Assembly: GCF_040215725.1 (NCBI RefSeq)
Contig: NZ_CP157969.1
Location: 62,001 to 126,000, forward strand
Length of the DNA: 64,000 bases
Direction: 5' to 3'
From: Rhizobium sp. ZPR4
GTDB lineage: Bacteria; Pseudomonadota; Alphaproteobacteria; Rhizobiales; Rhizobiaceae
Positions within the stretch are counted from its first letter, which is position 1. Every line of letters starts with the position of its first letter. Below, in pieces: positions 1 to 9,180 of this stretch. A program made the translations under genes and the position numbers. The notes beneath the pieces were generated by a model. It searched no databases and was not told the origin of the DNA. It was given only the letters and a program-made list of their open reading frames with translations.

Positions 1-9
1 GCAATTGCC

Positions 10-933
10 GTGACGTTTCTCTTCAATTCGGATGCCAGGCGCGGTGCGATCTTTGCCCGGGCCTTCGCCGAGGAACTCCCTGATCTGGCATTTTCCATGG
101 ATGCGGCAAGCGTCGATCCGGACGAGGTTCGCTTCCTGATCACCTGGACAGTGCCAGACGACCTCGCCCGTTACCGCAATCTGGAAATCCTGTTTTCGAT
201 CGGCGCCGGCGTCGACCAGTTCAAGACGGACCTCGTACCCGAGCATGTGAAGATCGTCCGTATGGTCGAGGATGGCATCGTCAGGATGATGCAGGAATAT
301 GTGACACTTGCCGTGCTGGCCCTGCATCGCGACCTTCTCTCCTATCTTGCCCAGCAGCGCACCGAGGAATGGCGCGCCCTGCCTCCGCGTCAGGCGCATG
401 AGAGGCGGATCGGAGTTCTGGGATTGGGGGTTCTCGGAACGGCCGTGCTTGAACGGCTGAAGCCTTTCGGCTTCCCGCTTGCCGGCTGGAGTAGATCACC
501 CCGGTCAATCGAAGGTGTCGAATGCCATCATGGTGATGCTGGCCTCCGAACCATGGTGGCGGCAACGGATATTCTCATTTGCCTGCTGCCTCTGACTCAG
601 GAGACCACGGGGTTCTTGAACGACACTCTTCTTGGCACTCTTCCGGCCGGGGCGATGCTGGTGCATGCCGGTCGCGGCCCACAGCTCGATGCACACGCGC
701 TGATCGAGGCGCTAGAGACCGGCCATCTTGCAGCGGCGGTGATCGACGTGACCGACCCTGAGCCGCTGCCCACAGATCATCCTTTGTGGCGACACCCAAG
801 AATCATGCTCACCCCGCATATCGCCAGCGTGACGCAGCCTGATACCGCCGCACGCGCGGTGATCGACAACATCCGTCGTTATCGCGCGGGCCTGGACCCC
901 ATCGGGCTCGTCGACCGGCAACGCGGCTATTGA
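10..933 (+). CDS. D-2-hydroxyacid dehydrogenase (glyoxylate/hydroxypyruvate reductase type)
   Basis: A cytosolic NAD(P)-dependent 2-hydroxyacid dehydrogenase, probably reducing glyoxylate, hydroxypyruvate or a similar 2-oxoacid. The 307-residue protein has the Rossmann motif GVLGLGVLG near residue 137. Family catalytic residues follow: Arg in HAGRGPQ, Glu in DPEPLP and His in TPHIAS. Length and motif order fit the GhrA branch. The start given is a GTG at position 10; so close to the window edge, an earlier start outside cannot be excluded. It heads a plus-strand run with a cupin and three further dehydrogenases, which suggests disposal of a hydroxy- or oxo-acid. The family is clear; the substrate is not. 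Confidence 0.85.
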   Translation: MTFLFNSDARRGAIFARAFAEELPDLAFSMDAASVDPDEVRFLITWTVPDDLARYRNLEILFSIGAGVDQFKTDLVPEHVKIVRMVEDGIVRMMQEYVTLAVLALHRDLLSYLAQQRTEEWRALPPRQAHERRIGVLGLGVLGTAVLERLKPFGFPLAGWSRSPRSIEGVECHHGDAGLRTMVAATDILICLLPLTQETTGFLNDTLLGTLPAGAMLVHAGRGPQLDAHALIEALETGHLAAAVIDVTDPEPLPTDHPLWRHPRIMLTPHIASVTQPDTAARAVIDNIRRYRAGLDPIGLVDRQRGY

Positions 934-957
934 ACCCATAGCAATGAAAGGCTCGAC

Positions 958-1311
958 ATGACCCTGCTCAAAACCGTTATAACCAATCCTGAGACGGCGC
1001 CGCGTGAATCCAAGGCCCTGCCGGAAAGGCTGATTGCCGGCGACCCGTCATTCAAGACCTGGGCACAGGATGAGGCGAAGGATGGCGCAGTACGCACCGG
1101 TGTCTGGGAGGCAACGCCTGGTGAGACCCGGTCGATCAAGGGCGAGACCTTCGAATTCTGCCATATCCTGTCGGGTGTCGTCGAGATCACCCCTGATGGC
1201 GGCGATCCGGCGGTCTACAGGGCCGGCGACAGTTTTGTGATGAAGCCCGGCTTCACGGGCAGATGGAAGACGATCGAGACCGTTCGCAAAATCTACGTGA
1301 CGGTGGGATAA
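958..1311 (+). CDS. small cupin-domain protein (DUF861/cupin_3-like)
   Basis: A 117-residue single-domain cupin. The barrel core is visible around residues 65-105: CHILSGVVEI, then YRAGDSFVMKPG, then a Trp-Lys pair. This arrangement is typical of the small cupin_3 proteins found beside amino-acid and ureidoglycolate-type catabolic genes. The ATG follows a GAAAGG ribosome site and lies 24 bases after the hydroxyacid dehydrogenase, so the two are probably co-transcribed. Cupins of this type may be isomerases, binding proteins or of unknown role. No catalytic function can be assigned from sequence alone. Confidence 0.8.
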   Translation: MTLLKTVITNPETAPRESKALPERLIAGDPSFKTWAQDEAKDGAVRTGVWEATPGETRSIKGETFEFCHILSGVVEITPDGGDPAVYRAGDSFVMKPGFTGRWKTIETVRKIYVTVG

Positions 1312-1450
1312 AAGCTGCTGGCTGCCGCAACAGAAATCACTGTTCGCCCTCGCTAAAACGCAAGATTCGTCGGCATGCCCGCCGGCATACGAAGCAAGCT
1401 GCTCGTAAGCCGGCGCTAGGCTTTGGCAAAGCCTTAAGAAAGAGCCTCCC

Positions 1451-2914
1451 ATGAGCTTGAGTTTCGATCCTGACACATTGCCATTGCCGATCGGCCACTT
1501 CATCGGCGGGGAACTCATTGAAGCTCCCGGCGCGATAGAGATGCACAGGCCCTCCGATGGCAAGCCCTACGCAGGCTGCCCGATTGCAGGCCCCGAGATG
1601 GTGGACCGGTCCGTCGAATCGGCCAAGGCGGCATTGAAAGCAAGCAACTGGAGTGGCCTGCGCCCACGCGAACGTGTCCGCGTACTGCATGCCTGGGCCG
1701 ACCTGATCGAAGCCGAAGCCGAAAACCTTGCCCGGGTCGAGGCTCTGTCGTCCACACGCCTCATCGCGCAACTGGTGGCCGGCGACATCGCCGTCACCGC
1801 CGAACAGATCCGCTTCTTTGCCGAATTCGCCGACAAGGAAGGCAGCGATGTCGTGCCGACCGATGACAAGACCTTCGGCATGATCCTCAGCGAACCCTAT
1901 GGCGTCGTCGGCGCGATCACGCCCTGGAACTTTCCGGTCTCCATGGCCGGCTGGAAGCTCGGCCCGGCGCTCGCTGCGGGTAATGCCGTCGTCCTCAAGC
2001 CCTCGGAGATGACACCGTTTTCGACTGTTTACCTGGCCGAGCTCGCCGTGAGGGCCGGATTGCCCGCCGGCCTTTTCAACGTCGTCCTCGGCGACGGACT
2101 CTCAACCGGTACTGCGCTCACCGGCCATCCCGACATCGCCAAGGTCAGCTTCACCGGCTCGACGCGCGCCGGCTCGGCGATCATGGAGAATATCGCCCGC
2201 ACCGGTATCAAGCCCGTGACGCTCGAGCTTGGCGGCAAGAGCCCGCAGATCGTCTTCAAGGATGCCGATCTTTCGAAGGCGGCCGATGCGATCGTCGGCA
2301 GTGTTCTCTTCAATGCCGGCCAGGCCTGCGTCGCCGCGACACGCGTGATCGTGGAGGCAAGCGTGGCTGGAGAGTTTACGCAAGCGCTCATCGCGCGGAT
2401 GGCCGACGTCGGGCCCGGCCCCACCTGGGATGCAGCGACACGCTATTCGCCGATCATCTCCGAGCGCCAGCGTGACCGGATCGACGCGATCGTTGCCGCC
2501 GCGATCAACGAAGGCGGCCGCTGTATCGCCGGCGGCAAGCCAATGGACCGGTCAGGCTATTTCTACGAGCCGACGCTTTTGACCGATCTCGATCCGTCGT
2601 CTCCAGCCATTCTCGAGGAGATCTTTGGGCCGGTCCTGACGCTGCAGACCTTTGAGGACGAGGAGGAGGCGATGGCTCTTGCCGATCACCCGACCTACGG
2701 GCTTGCTGCGGGCCTGTTTACATCGGACCTGTCGCGCACCATCCGCCTCAGCCGTCAGATCCAGGCAGGCACGATCTGGGTCAATCGCTACAGCCGCTCA
2801 CGCGATCATATTCTGCCCACCGGCGGCTACAAGCGCTCCGGCATCGGCAAGGATCTGGGGCGCGAAGCCTATCTCGCCAACCGAAAGACCAAGAGTGTGC
2901 TCATCAACCTCTAA
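1451..2914 (+). CDS. NAD(P)-dependent aldehyde dehydrogenase
   Basis: A 487-residue aldehyde dehydrogenase that oxidises an aldehyde to its acid in the cytosol. The family signatures are complete: the PWNFP oxyanion Asn region, the ELGGKSP Glu motif, the NAGQACVAATR catalytic Cys motif and the EEIFGPVL motif. The substrate cannot be read from these. It is followed after 13 bases by a tartrate/malate-type dehydrogenase and then a second aldehyde dehydrogenase, so the operon oxidises several intermediates in sequence. The ATG lies after an AAGAAAGAG stretch that can serve as ribosome site. Confidence 0.88.
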   Translation: MSLSFDPDTLPLPIGHFIGGELIEAPGAIEMHRPSDGKPYAGCPIAGPEMVDRSVESAKAALKASNWSGLRPRERVRVLHAWADLIEAEAENLARVEALSSTRLIAQLVAGDIAVTAEQIRFFAEFADKEGSDVVPTDDKTFGMILSEPYGVVGAITPWNFPVSMAGWKLGPALAAGNAVVLKPSEMTPFSTVYLAELAVRAGLPAGLFNVVLGDGLSTGTALTGHPDIAKVSFTGSTRAGSAIMENIARTGIKPVTLELGGKSPQIVFKDADLSKAADAIVGSVLFNAGQACVAATRVIVEASVAGEFTQALIARMADVGPGPTWDAATRYSPIISERQRDRIDAIVAAAINEGGRCIAGGKPMDRSGYFYEPTLLTDLDPSSPAILEEIFGPVLTLQTFEDEEEAMALADHPTYGLAAGLFTSDLSRTIRLSRQIQAGTIWVNRYSRSRDHILPTGGYKRSGIGKDLGREAYLANRKTKSVLINL

Positions 2915-2927
2915 GGGACCTACAGCC

Positions 2928-3971
2928 ATGAAGACCTATTCCATTGCCCTGATCCCCGGCGACGGCATCGGCCGGGACGTGACGGACGCCGCATGGTCGG
3001 TGCTGCAAGTCGCGGCCAAAACTTGCGGTTTCGCATTGAACGGCACCGAATTTCCTTGGTCATGCGCATTCTACAAGCAAATCGGGCGGATGATGCCCGA
3101 AGACGGGATCGAGACGCTGAGGACGTTCGATGCCATCCTGCTCGGCGCGGTCGGCTGGCCGGCCGAAGTGCCTGATGCGGTCTCGCTGCATGGCCTGCTG
3201 CTGCCGATCCGCAAGGCCTTCGTGCAATATGCCAATATCCGACCGCACCGGCTGCTGCCTGGGGTACAGGGACCATTGCGGGCGGAGGCCTTCGACATTC
3301 TTTGCATCCGCGAAAACACCGAGGGCGAATATTCGGGCGCCGGCGGCCGCGTCCATCAAGGTACCAACGATGAAGTCGCGGTGGAGACGTCGATCTTTAC
3401 CCGCGCGGGTGTCGAGCGGATCTTACGTTTCGGCTTCGAGCAGGCGCGCAGCCGGCGGGGCAAGCTTGCCTCCGTCACCAAGTCCAACGCCCAGAAATAT
3501 TCGATGGTCTTCTGGGATGAAATCACGGCCAAGCTTGCGGCCGAATATCCTGATGTCGAGGTTTCGAGCTATCACATAGACGCCATGGCGGCGCGTATGG
3601 TGATGGCGCCGGAAAGCCTTGATGTCGTCGTCGCCTCCAATCTGTTCGGCGATATCCTGACCGATCTTGGCGCGGCCATTCAGGGCGGCCTTGGATTTGC
3701 GGCTTCGGCCAATATCAACCCACGGCGCGACGCACCTTCCATGTTCGAGCCGGTTCACGGTTCGGCCCCTGATATTGCCGGGCTCGGCATCGCCAATCCG
3801 ATTGCCGCCATCTGGTCGGGCGCGATGATGCTCGATCATCTGGGCGAGAAGAATGCGGCTGCCCGCATCATCGCTGCCATGGAGGCGACAACGGCGCGCG
3901 GCATCGGCACTATTCCGGGCAAGGATCGAACGGAAACCATTACCGCCGGCATCATCGCCGCGTTCTCCTGA
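2928..3971 (+). CDS. ttuC: tartrate / D-malate dehydrogenase (decarboxylating, isopropylmalate dehydrogenase family)
   Basis: A 347-residue beta-decarboxylating dehydrogenase oxidising a 2-hydroxyacid such as tartrate or D-malate with NAD and a divalent metal. Visible motifs are PGDGIGRDV at the N-terminus, the RENTEGEYSGAGG substrate loop, TKSNAQKYS, the metal-binding NLFGDILTDLGAA and EPVHGSAPDIAG. The reading frame is open further upstream inside the previous gene, but the ATG at 2928 begins the family's usual MKTYSIALIPGDG and sits 13 bases after the upstream stop. Choice between tartrate, D-malate and isopropylmalate rests on context and general resemblance, so the symbol is tentative. 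Confidence 0.8.
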   Translation: MKTYSIALIPGDGIGRDVTDAAWSVLQVAAKTCGFALNGTEFPWSCAFYKQIGRMMPEDGIETLRTFDAILLGAVGWPAEVPDAVSLHGLLLPIRKAFVQYANIRPHRLLPGVQGPLRAEAFDILCIRENTEGEYSGAGGRVHQGTNDEVAVETSIFTRAGVERILRFGFEQARSRRGKLASVTKSNAQKYSMVFWDEITAKLAAEYPDVEVSSYHIDAMAARMVMAPESLDVVVASNLFGDILTDLGAAIQGGLGFAASANINPRRDAPSMFEPVHGSAPDIAGLGIANPIAAIWSGAMMLDHLGEKNAAARIIAAMEATTARGIGTIPGKDRTETITAGIIAAFS

Positions 3972-3986
3972 CTGCAGAGGGACCTC

Positions 3987-5444
3987 ATGTTGGATTTGAA
4001 AGACAAGCAGCTTTTCCGTGAGAAGGGATTGATCGACGGGCTTTGGATCTCAGCGGCATCCGGCGCGACGGTGGATGTTCACGACCCGGCCAGACAGGCC
4101 GCAATCGGCACCGTGCCCGATATGGGCTCCGCGGAGACGCGCAATGCGATCGTGGCCGCCGAGCGCGCGCAACGCAGCTGGAAGCGCAAGACCAATGCCG
4201 AGCGTGCCGCGCTTCTCGAAGCCTGGCACGATCTCATGCTTGAAAACGTCGACGATCTCGCCCTCATTCTGACGACGGAACAGGGCAAGCCGCTCGACGA
4301 AGCGCGTGGCGAAATTCGCTACGGCGCCTCCTTCGTGAAGTGGTTCGCCGAGGAAGCCCGCCGGATCAACGGTCACACGATTCCCTCCCCCACCCCAGAT
4401 CGCCGCATCATCGTGCTCAAGGAGCCGGTCGGCGTCTGCGGTATCATCACGCCCTGGAATTTTCCCAATGCGATGATCACCCGCAAGGTCGCGCCGGCTC
4501 TTGCCGCCGGCTGCACCGTTGTCATCAAGCCCTCGGAATTTACCCCTTATTCTGCTCTCGCGCTCGGGGTACTGGCCGAACGCGCCGGCATCCCGGCCGG
4601 CGTCATCAATATCGTCACCGGCATGCCGGCCGAGATCGGCAACGAGATCATGCGCAACGAAACCGTGCGCAAGATCTCCTTCACCGGCTCGACCAGGGTG
4701 GGGGCGCTGCTGATGCGCGGTGCTGCCGACAGCATCAAGCGGCTCAGCCTCGAACTCGGCGGCAACGCGCCCTTCATCGTCTTCGACGACGCCGATCTCG
4801 ACCTTGCCGTCGAGGGCGCGCTCATCTCCAAGTTCCGCAATGGCGGCCAGACCTGCGTCTGCGCCAACCGGCTCCTCGTGCAATCGAGCGTCTATGACGC
4901 CTTCGCAGCGAAACTGAAGGCAAAGGTCGATGCCATGAAGGTCGGCCCGGGCACCGAGGCCGGCGTGTCGATCGGCCCAATGATCAATCAAGCAGCCATC
5001 GAAAAGATCGACCGGCATGTTCGCGACGCCTTGGCAAAGGGTGCCAAGATCATCACATCGGCTCGGCAGCTACCCGATGGCGGGCAATATACGGCGCCGA
5101 TCGTCCTGACCGGGGCGACAACGGAGATGGAGCTTGCCGGCGAAGAGACGTTCGGGCCGGTGGCGCCGCTTTTCCGCTTCGAGACCGAAGACGAGGCGAT
5201 CGCGATCGCCAACGGCACGCCCTTTGGATTGGCCTCCTATTTCTATACTGACAATCTCAAGCGCGCCTGGCGCGTCGGCGAGGCCCTGGAGTTCGGCATG
5301 GTCGGGCTCAACACCGGTTCGGTTTCGATGGAAGTCGCACCCTTCGGCGGCGTCAAGCAATCCGGCATCGGCCGCGAGGGCGCGCAGGCCGGTATCGAGG
5401 AATATCTTGAGATGAAGAGCTTTCACATGGCCGGGCTTACCTAA
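3987..5444 (+). CDS. gabD: NAD(P)-dependent succinate-semialdehyde dehydrogenase-type ALDH
   Basis: A 485-residue aldehyde dehydrogenase of the GabD type, which oxidises succinate semialdehyde or a related short acid aldehyde to feed the TCA cycle. It shows TPWNFPNAM, LELGGNAPFIVFDDADLD and the catalytic Cys motif NGGQTCVCANR; the Cys-x-Cys pattern there is common in GabD. The C-terminus has FGGVKQSGIGREG. An AGAGGG ribosome site precedes the ATG, 15 bases after the previous gene. Together with the aminotransferase and amine oxidase genes further along, a role in GABA or other omega-amino acid breakdown is plausible but inferred. Confidence 0.82.
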   Translation: MLDLKDKQLFREKGLIDGLWISAASGATVDVHDPARQAAIGTVPDMGSAETRNAIVAAERAQRSWKRKTNAERAALLEAWHDLMLENVDDLALILTTEQGKPLDEARGEIRYGASFVKWFAEEARRINGHTIPSPTPDRRIIVLKEPVGVCGIITPWNFPNAMITRKVAPALAAGCTVVIKPSEFTPYSALALGVLAERAGIPAGVINIVTGMPAEIGNEIMRNETVRKISFTGSTRVGALLMRGAADSIKRLSLELGGNAPFIVFDDADLDLAVEGALISKFRNGGQTCVCANRLLVQSSVYDAFAAKLKAKVDAMKVGPGTEAGVSIGPMINQAAIEKIDRHVRDALAKGAKIITSARQLPDGGQYTAPIVLTGATTEMELAGEETFGPVAPLFRFETEDEAIAIANGTPFGLASYFYTDNLKRAWRVGEALEFGMVGLNTGSVSMEVAPFGGVKQSGIGREGAQAGIEEYLEMKSFHMAGLT

Positions 5445-5514
5445 ATATGCCAGCTCTGGCTCATCATCTTCATGAGACCATTTCGATCCTCCGCAAGGAA
5501 TTGTAATTGCGGCA

Positions 5515-5528
5515 CACCAAAAGTGGTG
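5515..5528. promoter_or_regulatory. inverted repeat upstream of the small ABM-like gene
   Basis: CACCA-AAAG-TGGTG, five-base arms with a four-base centre, lies 75 bases before the ABM-like gene. It overlaps an 11-base string, GCGGCACACCA (5509-5519), that recurs at 10620-10630 ahead of the second HAD gene. It may be a regulator site shared within this cluster; this is only a pattern observation. Confidence 0.3.
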
Positions 5529-5602
5529 CATAGATCATGACCGAGCAGCGGCCGGCGAAATCCGCCAGCGGACGTCGGGCGCCATCGGAATATGGAGACG
5601 AC

Positions 5603-5950
5603 ATGATCATTCGTTTTTGGCGAGCCGTGGCAGGTTCTGACGAAGTGCTGACCGCCTATGCGACGCACCTCGAAACAACGACTTTCGTTGAAATGGCGCA
5701 ACTGCCCGGCCACCTTGGCGCAACCCTCGCCCGCAAGGTGCGAGGCGAAAACAATGAATTGGTGGTCATGAGCTTTTGGACGGACATGGCCTCCGCCGGC
5801 CATTTCGGCAAAGGCGATTTTGACGATGCGGTGGTGAAGCCGAGCACGCAGAAACTGTTGCGCTCCTTCGATCTGAAGGTCGAATATTTCGAGACTGTAG
5901 TTTCGACCGGGCTGGTCGCCGGTCAGGATCGTCCGCTTCAAGACGTCTAG
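5603..5950 (+). CDS. small antibiotic-biosynthesis-monooxygenase-like (ABM, dimeric ferredoxin-like fold) protein
   Basis: A 115-residue protein resembling the ABM/stress-responsive dimeric alpha-beta barrel group. It starts MIIRFWRAVA, has a central strand ELVVMSFWTD and the FEM/FETVV elements usual for that fold. The frame is open from 5537, but the ATG at 5603 has a GGAG site seven bases ahead and gives the family N-terminus. It stands alone between two catabolic blocks. Its TAG stop is the first part of a RIME-like palindromic element. Function unknown; oxygenase activity should not be assumed. Confidence 0.6.
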   Translation: MIIRFWRAVAGSDEVLTAYATHLETTTFVEMAQLPGHLGATLARKVRGENNELVVMSFWTDMASAGHFGKGDFDDAVVKPSTQKLLRSFDLKVEYFETVVSTGLVAGQDRPLQDV

Positions 5951-6018
5951 AGCAATTCCAGGAAAAGTGCGTGAGCCGCTTTCCGTCCGGAATCGCGTGG
6001 AAAACGGAATCGCTCTAG
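5947..6018. repeat. RIME-like palindromic intergenic element, short copy 1 of 3
   Basis: A 72-base element whose ends, CTAGAGCAATTCC and GGAATCGCTCTAG, are inverted repeats differing at one position. Its first 50 bases match the reverse complement of the right half of the copy at 34238-34343. The initial CTAG supplies the TAG stop codon (5948-5950) of the upstream gene. Rhizobium intergenic mosaic elements (RIME) are known as roughly 100-base pairs of palindromes in intergenic DNA; this is a shortened version. Confidence 0.75.
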
Positions 6019-6047
6019 GACAGCACATCAGAGCCTGATGGTCGTCA

Positions 6048-7322
6048 TCACCCTAACCTGTCCAGCATCTTGTAATAGAGACCTACCAGCGGCAGGAACC
6101 ATGGCTTGCCGAAATGGCCGGGTACAGCAGGCCAGTCGACGTCCTTCATGGGATTGCGATCTTCGCGGCCGAGCATGGCGTCAGCCATGATCATGCCGAG
6201 GTGCGTCGACAGTTGCGCGCCATGACCGGAATAGCCCATCGCATACCAGCTTCCATCGTGATAGCCGGCGCGCGGATAGCGATCCTTGGTCATGTCGACG
6301 AGACCGCCCCAGCAATAATCGATATCGACGCCGGCGAGCTGGGGGAATATCTCGGTCAGGCCCGCCTGGAGGATTGCGCCGCTCTTGGCGTCGGAGCGAT
6401 GATCGGAGGTAGCGGAAAATCGTGCCCGCCCGCCGAACAACAACCGGTTGTCGGGCGACAGGCGGAAATAATTGCCGATGTTCATCGAGGTGACACAGGT
6501 GCGATTTCCCGGCATGACCGACGCGATCTCGTCCGCCGTCAGCGGCCGGGTTGCGATCAGGAAGCTGCCGACCGAGATGATCCGCCGGCGGAAATAGCCG
6601 AAATTCGGGGTCGTGTAGGCGCCGGTCGCCACCAGCACATTGTCGGCCGTGATCTCGCCGCGCGGCGTCACCAACCGATGCCGGCCATTCTCCTGGACCC
6701 TGTTCGTCACAGGCGCTGCCTCATGGATGACAGCACCATGGCGCACGGCAGCATCCGCAAGGCCGACCGCATAGCGGCCCATATGCATCATCGCGCTTTT
6801 CTTGAAAAGCATGGCTCCGTGGAAGGGCGAGCCGATTTCCTGTTTGAGATCGTCCGGCGTAAGCAGTGCCGTATCCGCATCGACTTCGGCATGAACGGCT
6901 TCGAAATTACTGGCGATTGATGCGAAATGCTGTGGCTTCGATGCCAGTTTCAATTTTCCGGCCCGCCGGAAATTGCAGTCGATCCCCTCCTCGGCGACAA
7001 GCGCCTCGATCGTATCGATGGAAGCGTCGAGCGCCTTATAGAGTGCGATCGCCCTGTCCTTGCCGAGTTCGGCCTTGGCGGCCGGATAGCTATGGGCAAG
7101 GCCGTTGTTCAGATGGCCGCCATTGCGGCCCGAGGCGCCCCAGCCGACACGCTCGGCTTCAAGCACCACGACCCTCGCGCCAGCCTTGGCCAGTTGCCGG
7201 GCCGCGGACAGTCCGGTGAAACCGGCTCCTATGACACAGGCGTCGTATCGCCCTTCGACCGGACCTTGCCGGCCTCCGGCAAAGATCGGCGCCGTATCGT
7301 GCCAATAGGAGACGAATTTCAT
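6048..7322 (-). CDS. FAD-dependent amine / D-amino-acid oxidoreductase (gamma-glutamylputrescine oxidase-like)
   Basis: A 424-residue DAO-family flavoenzyme. The ADP-binding motif CVIGAGFTGLSAARQL lies near residue 30, followed by EAERVGWGASGRNGGH, the segment typical of PuuB-like oxidases that oxidise gamma-glutamylputrescine or other secondary amines. A C-terminal GYSGHGAQLSTHLG closes the FAD site. It follows a HAD-family gene on the same strand by 15 bases, so both share a transcript reading away from 8 kb. The oxidase could act on polyamine derivatives, N-methyl amino acids or opine-like compounds. Cofactor assignment is strong, substrate open. Confidence 0.82.
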   Translation of the reverse strand: MKFVSYWHDTAPIFAGGRQGPVEGRYDACVIGAGFTGLSAARQLAKAGARVVVLEAERVGWGASGRNGGHLNNGLAHSYPAAKAELGKDRAIALYKALDASIDTIEALVAEEGIDCNFRRAGKLKLASKPQHFASIASNFEAVHAEVDADTALLTPDDLKQEIGSPFHGAMLFKKSAMMHMGRYAVGLADAAVRHGAVIHEAAPVTNRVQENGRHRLVTPRGEITADNVLVATGAYTTPNFGYFRRRIISVGSFLIATRPLTADEIASVMPGNRTCVTSMNIGNYFRLSPDNRLLFGGRARFSATSDHRSDAKSGAILQAGLTEIFPQLAGVDIDYCWGGLVDMTKDRYPRAGYHDGSWYAMGYSGHGAQLSTHLGMIMADAMLGREDRNPMKDVDWPAVPGHFGKPWFLPLVGLYYKMLDRLG

Positions 7323-7337
7323 GAGACTACCCTTCCC

Positions 7338-8006
7338 TTATAGCCCGACGACGCCGGCCAGGCCGGATATGTCTGCGATCTCGACATAGCCGTAATAGGG
7401 ATTTGCAGGTTCATGGCCGCGATTGACCCAGACCTTGTTCTTGATGCCGAGATCATGCGCCGACATCAGGTCGTAGCGGAAGGAGGACGAGCAATGCAGG
7501 ATGTCCTCCGGTCCGCAACCCAGCATGTCGAACATATATTCAAAGGCCTTGAAGCGCGGCTTGTAGGCATTGGCCTGTTCTGCCGTATAGACGGCATGGA
7601 AAGGTGCGCCAAGCTTGTCGACATTCGACATGATCTGGCTGTTCATCGCGTTGGAGAGGATCACCAGCGGGATCTCCTTGGCAACTTTCGCCAGTCCGGC
7701 CGGCACATCGGGATGCGGCCCCCAGCTGGGTACACGCTCATAGATCGCCTTGGCGTCTTCCGCCCGAAACTTGACTCCATTTGCGCGGCAAGTCCGTTCG
7801 ACGGCGTTGTGAACGACATCGGCATAGGGTTTCCAGTCGCCGAGAATCTCGTCCAGCCGATAGGCGGCGAAGTTCTTTGTAAACTGCTGCATCTTCGCTT
7901 CATCAAGTCCGGAGCCATAAATGTCGCGCGCCGCTTCGGCCATCTCGAAATTGATGAGCGTGCCATAGCAATCGAAGGTGATGTATTTCGGCCGGAAAGG
8001 CGCCAT
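7338..8006 (-). CDS. HAD-superfamily hydrolase, 2-haloacid dehalogenase type II-like
   Basis: A 222-residue HAD-family protein. Motif I reads FDCYGTL, the D-x-Y-G-T form of type II haloacid dehalogenases with one Asp nucleophile. Motif II is ILSNAMN. A Lys lies in the AYKPRF segment and a later LHCSSSFRYD motif follows. The ATG at 8006 is preferred over upstream starts because AGAGGA lies about ten bases before it and it gives the normal N-terminus. It is the first gene of a two-gene unit with the FAD amine oxidase. In such contexts the dehalogenase label is often only nominal; another ester or phosphoester substrate is possible. Confidence 0.8.
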   Translation of the reverse strand: MAPFRPKYITFDCYGTLINFEMAEAARDIYGSGLDEAKMQQFTKNFAAYRLDEILGDWKPYADVVHNAVERTCRANGVKFRAEDAKAIYERVPSWGPHPDVPAGLAKVAKEIPLVILSNAMNSQIMSNVDKLGAPFHAVYTAEQANAYKPRFKAFEYMFDMLGCGPEDILHCSSSFRYDLMSAHDLGIKNKVWVNRGHEPANPYYGYVEIADISGLAGVVGL

Positions 8007-8327
8007 GTCCGTTCGTCCTCTGTCTAAAGGGCATCTGCGTTCTCTACTGAAACGATCATAGGCTGAAGTCCTGCGACGGACATGATCGAATTGGCGTCTC
8101 CGCAAAGCATATTGTTTCGTATGCGCGGCATGCTTTGGCAGACTGTTGCAGCAGACACGCATCGCTATGCTGTTTTGGGATCGTTAGAAAGCCGCCGAAA
8201 CAGGATCGGCAGCATAAGATGCGGCCAATCGCATTCGCTACGGCGAAAGATATCACGACAAACCGCGCCTTCAGATAATCTGCCGTGCGGGGATCGCCGA
8301 GACTTGGGGGCAAGGAAAGGATGCCCC
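8007..8327. promoter_or_regulatory. divergent intergenic region between HAD/FAD pair and GNAT/aminotransferase genes
   Basis: About 320 bases with no credible gene. It must hold the promoters of both divergent units. A weak dyad GCATA-N8-TATGC is present near 8108. No convincing -35/-10 pair was found by eye. Confidence 0.4.
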
Positions 8328-9167
8328 ATGCGAACCGACAGCATAGATTTGGTCAGCTTCACACCGGAGCATATAGACGGTGCACTCGCCCTCTCGCGCC
8401 AAGCCAAATGGCCTCACCGCGCCGAAGACTGGAATCTGGTCTTGCGCTTGAGCCATGGCGTAGCAGCCATGGACGAAACGGGTCATGTTGTGGGTACCAT
8501 CCTGATGACCCCCTACGGGGAAGATTGCGCGACAATCAATATGGTGATCGTCGACGAGAACCTGCGCGGCCGCGGGCTTGGCCGCAAGCTCATGGACGCG
8601 GCAATGGCGCTTGCCGGTGATCGGTCTCTAAGGCTCATCGCAACCACGGACGGACTGCCGCTCTATCGCAAGCTCGGCTTTGTCGCCGAGGGCGAGATCT
8701 TCCAGCACCAGGGGCATCTTGCCGATCTCGTTCCGGGAGGGGATGTCGAGGCTGCGACCGCCGATGACTTTTCCGCGATCAAAACGCTCGACCGCGCAGC
8801 CTTCGGTGCCGACCGCAGCTCATTGATCGACGCCCTTGCGAACATCGCGCAAGTCGTTGTCTTTCGGCGTAATGGCCGCGTCGAAGCCTATGGCGCTCTG
8901 CGCGCCTTCGGGCGCGGCGAGGTGATCGGGCCTGTAGTCGCAACGAATGCCGAGGATGCGAAGTCTGTGATAACGGCGCTCGCCCTTCGCAAGTCGAGCA
9001 CCTTCTTGCGAGTCGATACGAACGAAGGCTCGGGGCTGACTGGCTGGCTGGCGGAAATCGGCCTCAGCCATGTGGGTGGCGGCATTGCGATGCGACGACC
9101 GACTGGCAATGCGGTGGTCAGCCAGAACGCAAGAATATTTGCATTGGCCAATCAGGCCCTCGGATAA
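8328..9167 (+). CDS. GNAT-family N-acetyltransferase
   Basis: A 279-residue GNAT protein. The acetyl-CoA loop appears as VDENLRGRGLGRKLMDAAMA around residues 75-95 (R-G-x-G-L-G), preceded by a beta-strand run ATINMVIV and followed by LYRKLGFV. The C-terminal half is a second, degenerate acetyltransferase-like domain, as in other 270-290 residue members. The ATG at 8328 has AAGGAAAGG seven bases upstream and is preferred over the longer open frame. It ends 13 bases before the aminotransferase start, so the two are co-translated. A role in acetylating an amine intermediate or in resistance is possible; the substrate is unknown. Confidence 0.8.
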   Translation: MRTDSIDLVSFTPEHIDGALALSRQAKWPHRAEDWNLVLRLSHGVAAMDETGHVVGTILMTPYGEDCATINMVIVDENLRGRGLGRKLMDAAMALAGDRSLRLIATTDGLPLYRKLGFVAEGEIFQHQGHLADLVPGGDVEAATADDFSAIKTLDRAAFGADRSSLIDALANIAQVVVFRRNGRVEAYGALRAFGRGEVIGPVVATNAEDAKSVITALALRKSSTFLRVDTNEGSGLTGWLAEIGLSHVGGGIAMRRPTGNAVVSQNARIFALANQALG

Positions 9168-9180
9168 TCTGGAGATCATC

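Noticed and set aside
2652..2927. N-terminal extension of the tartrate-type dehydrogenase frame
   Set aside because: It lies inside the upstream aldehyde dehydrogenase in another frame and is not part of the family fold.
5947..6018. simple transcription terminator
   Set aside because: The sequence is shared with two other loci and has RIME-type palindromes, so a dispersed repeat explains it better, although it may also affect transcript ends.
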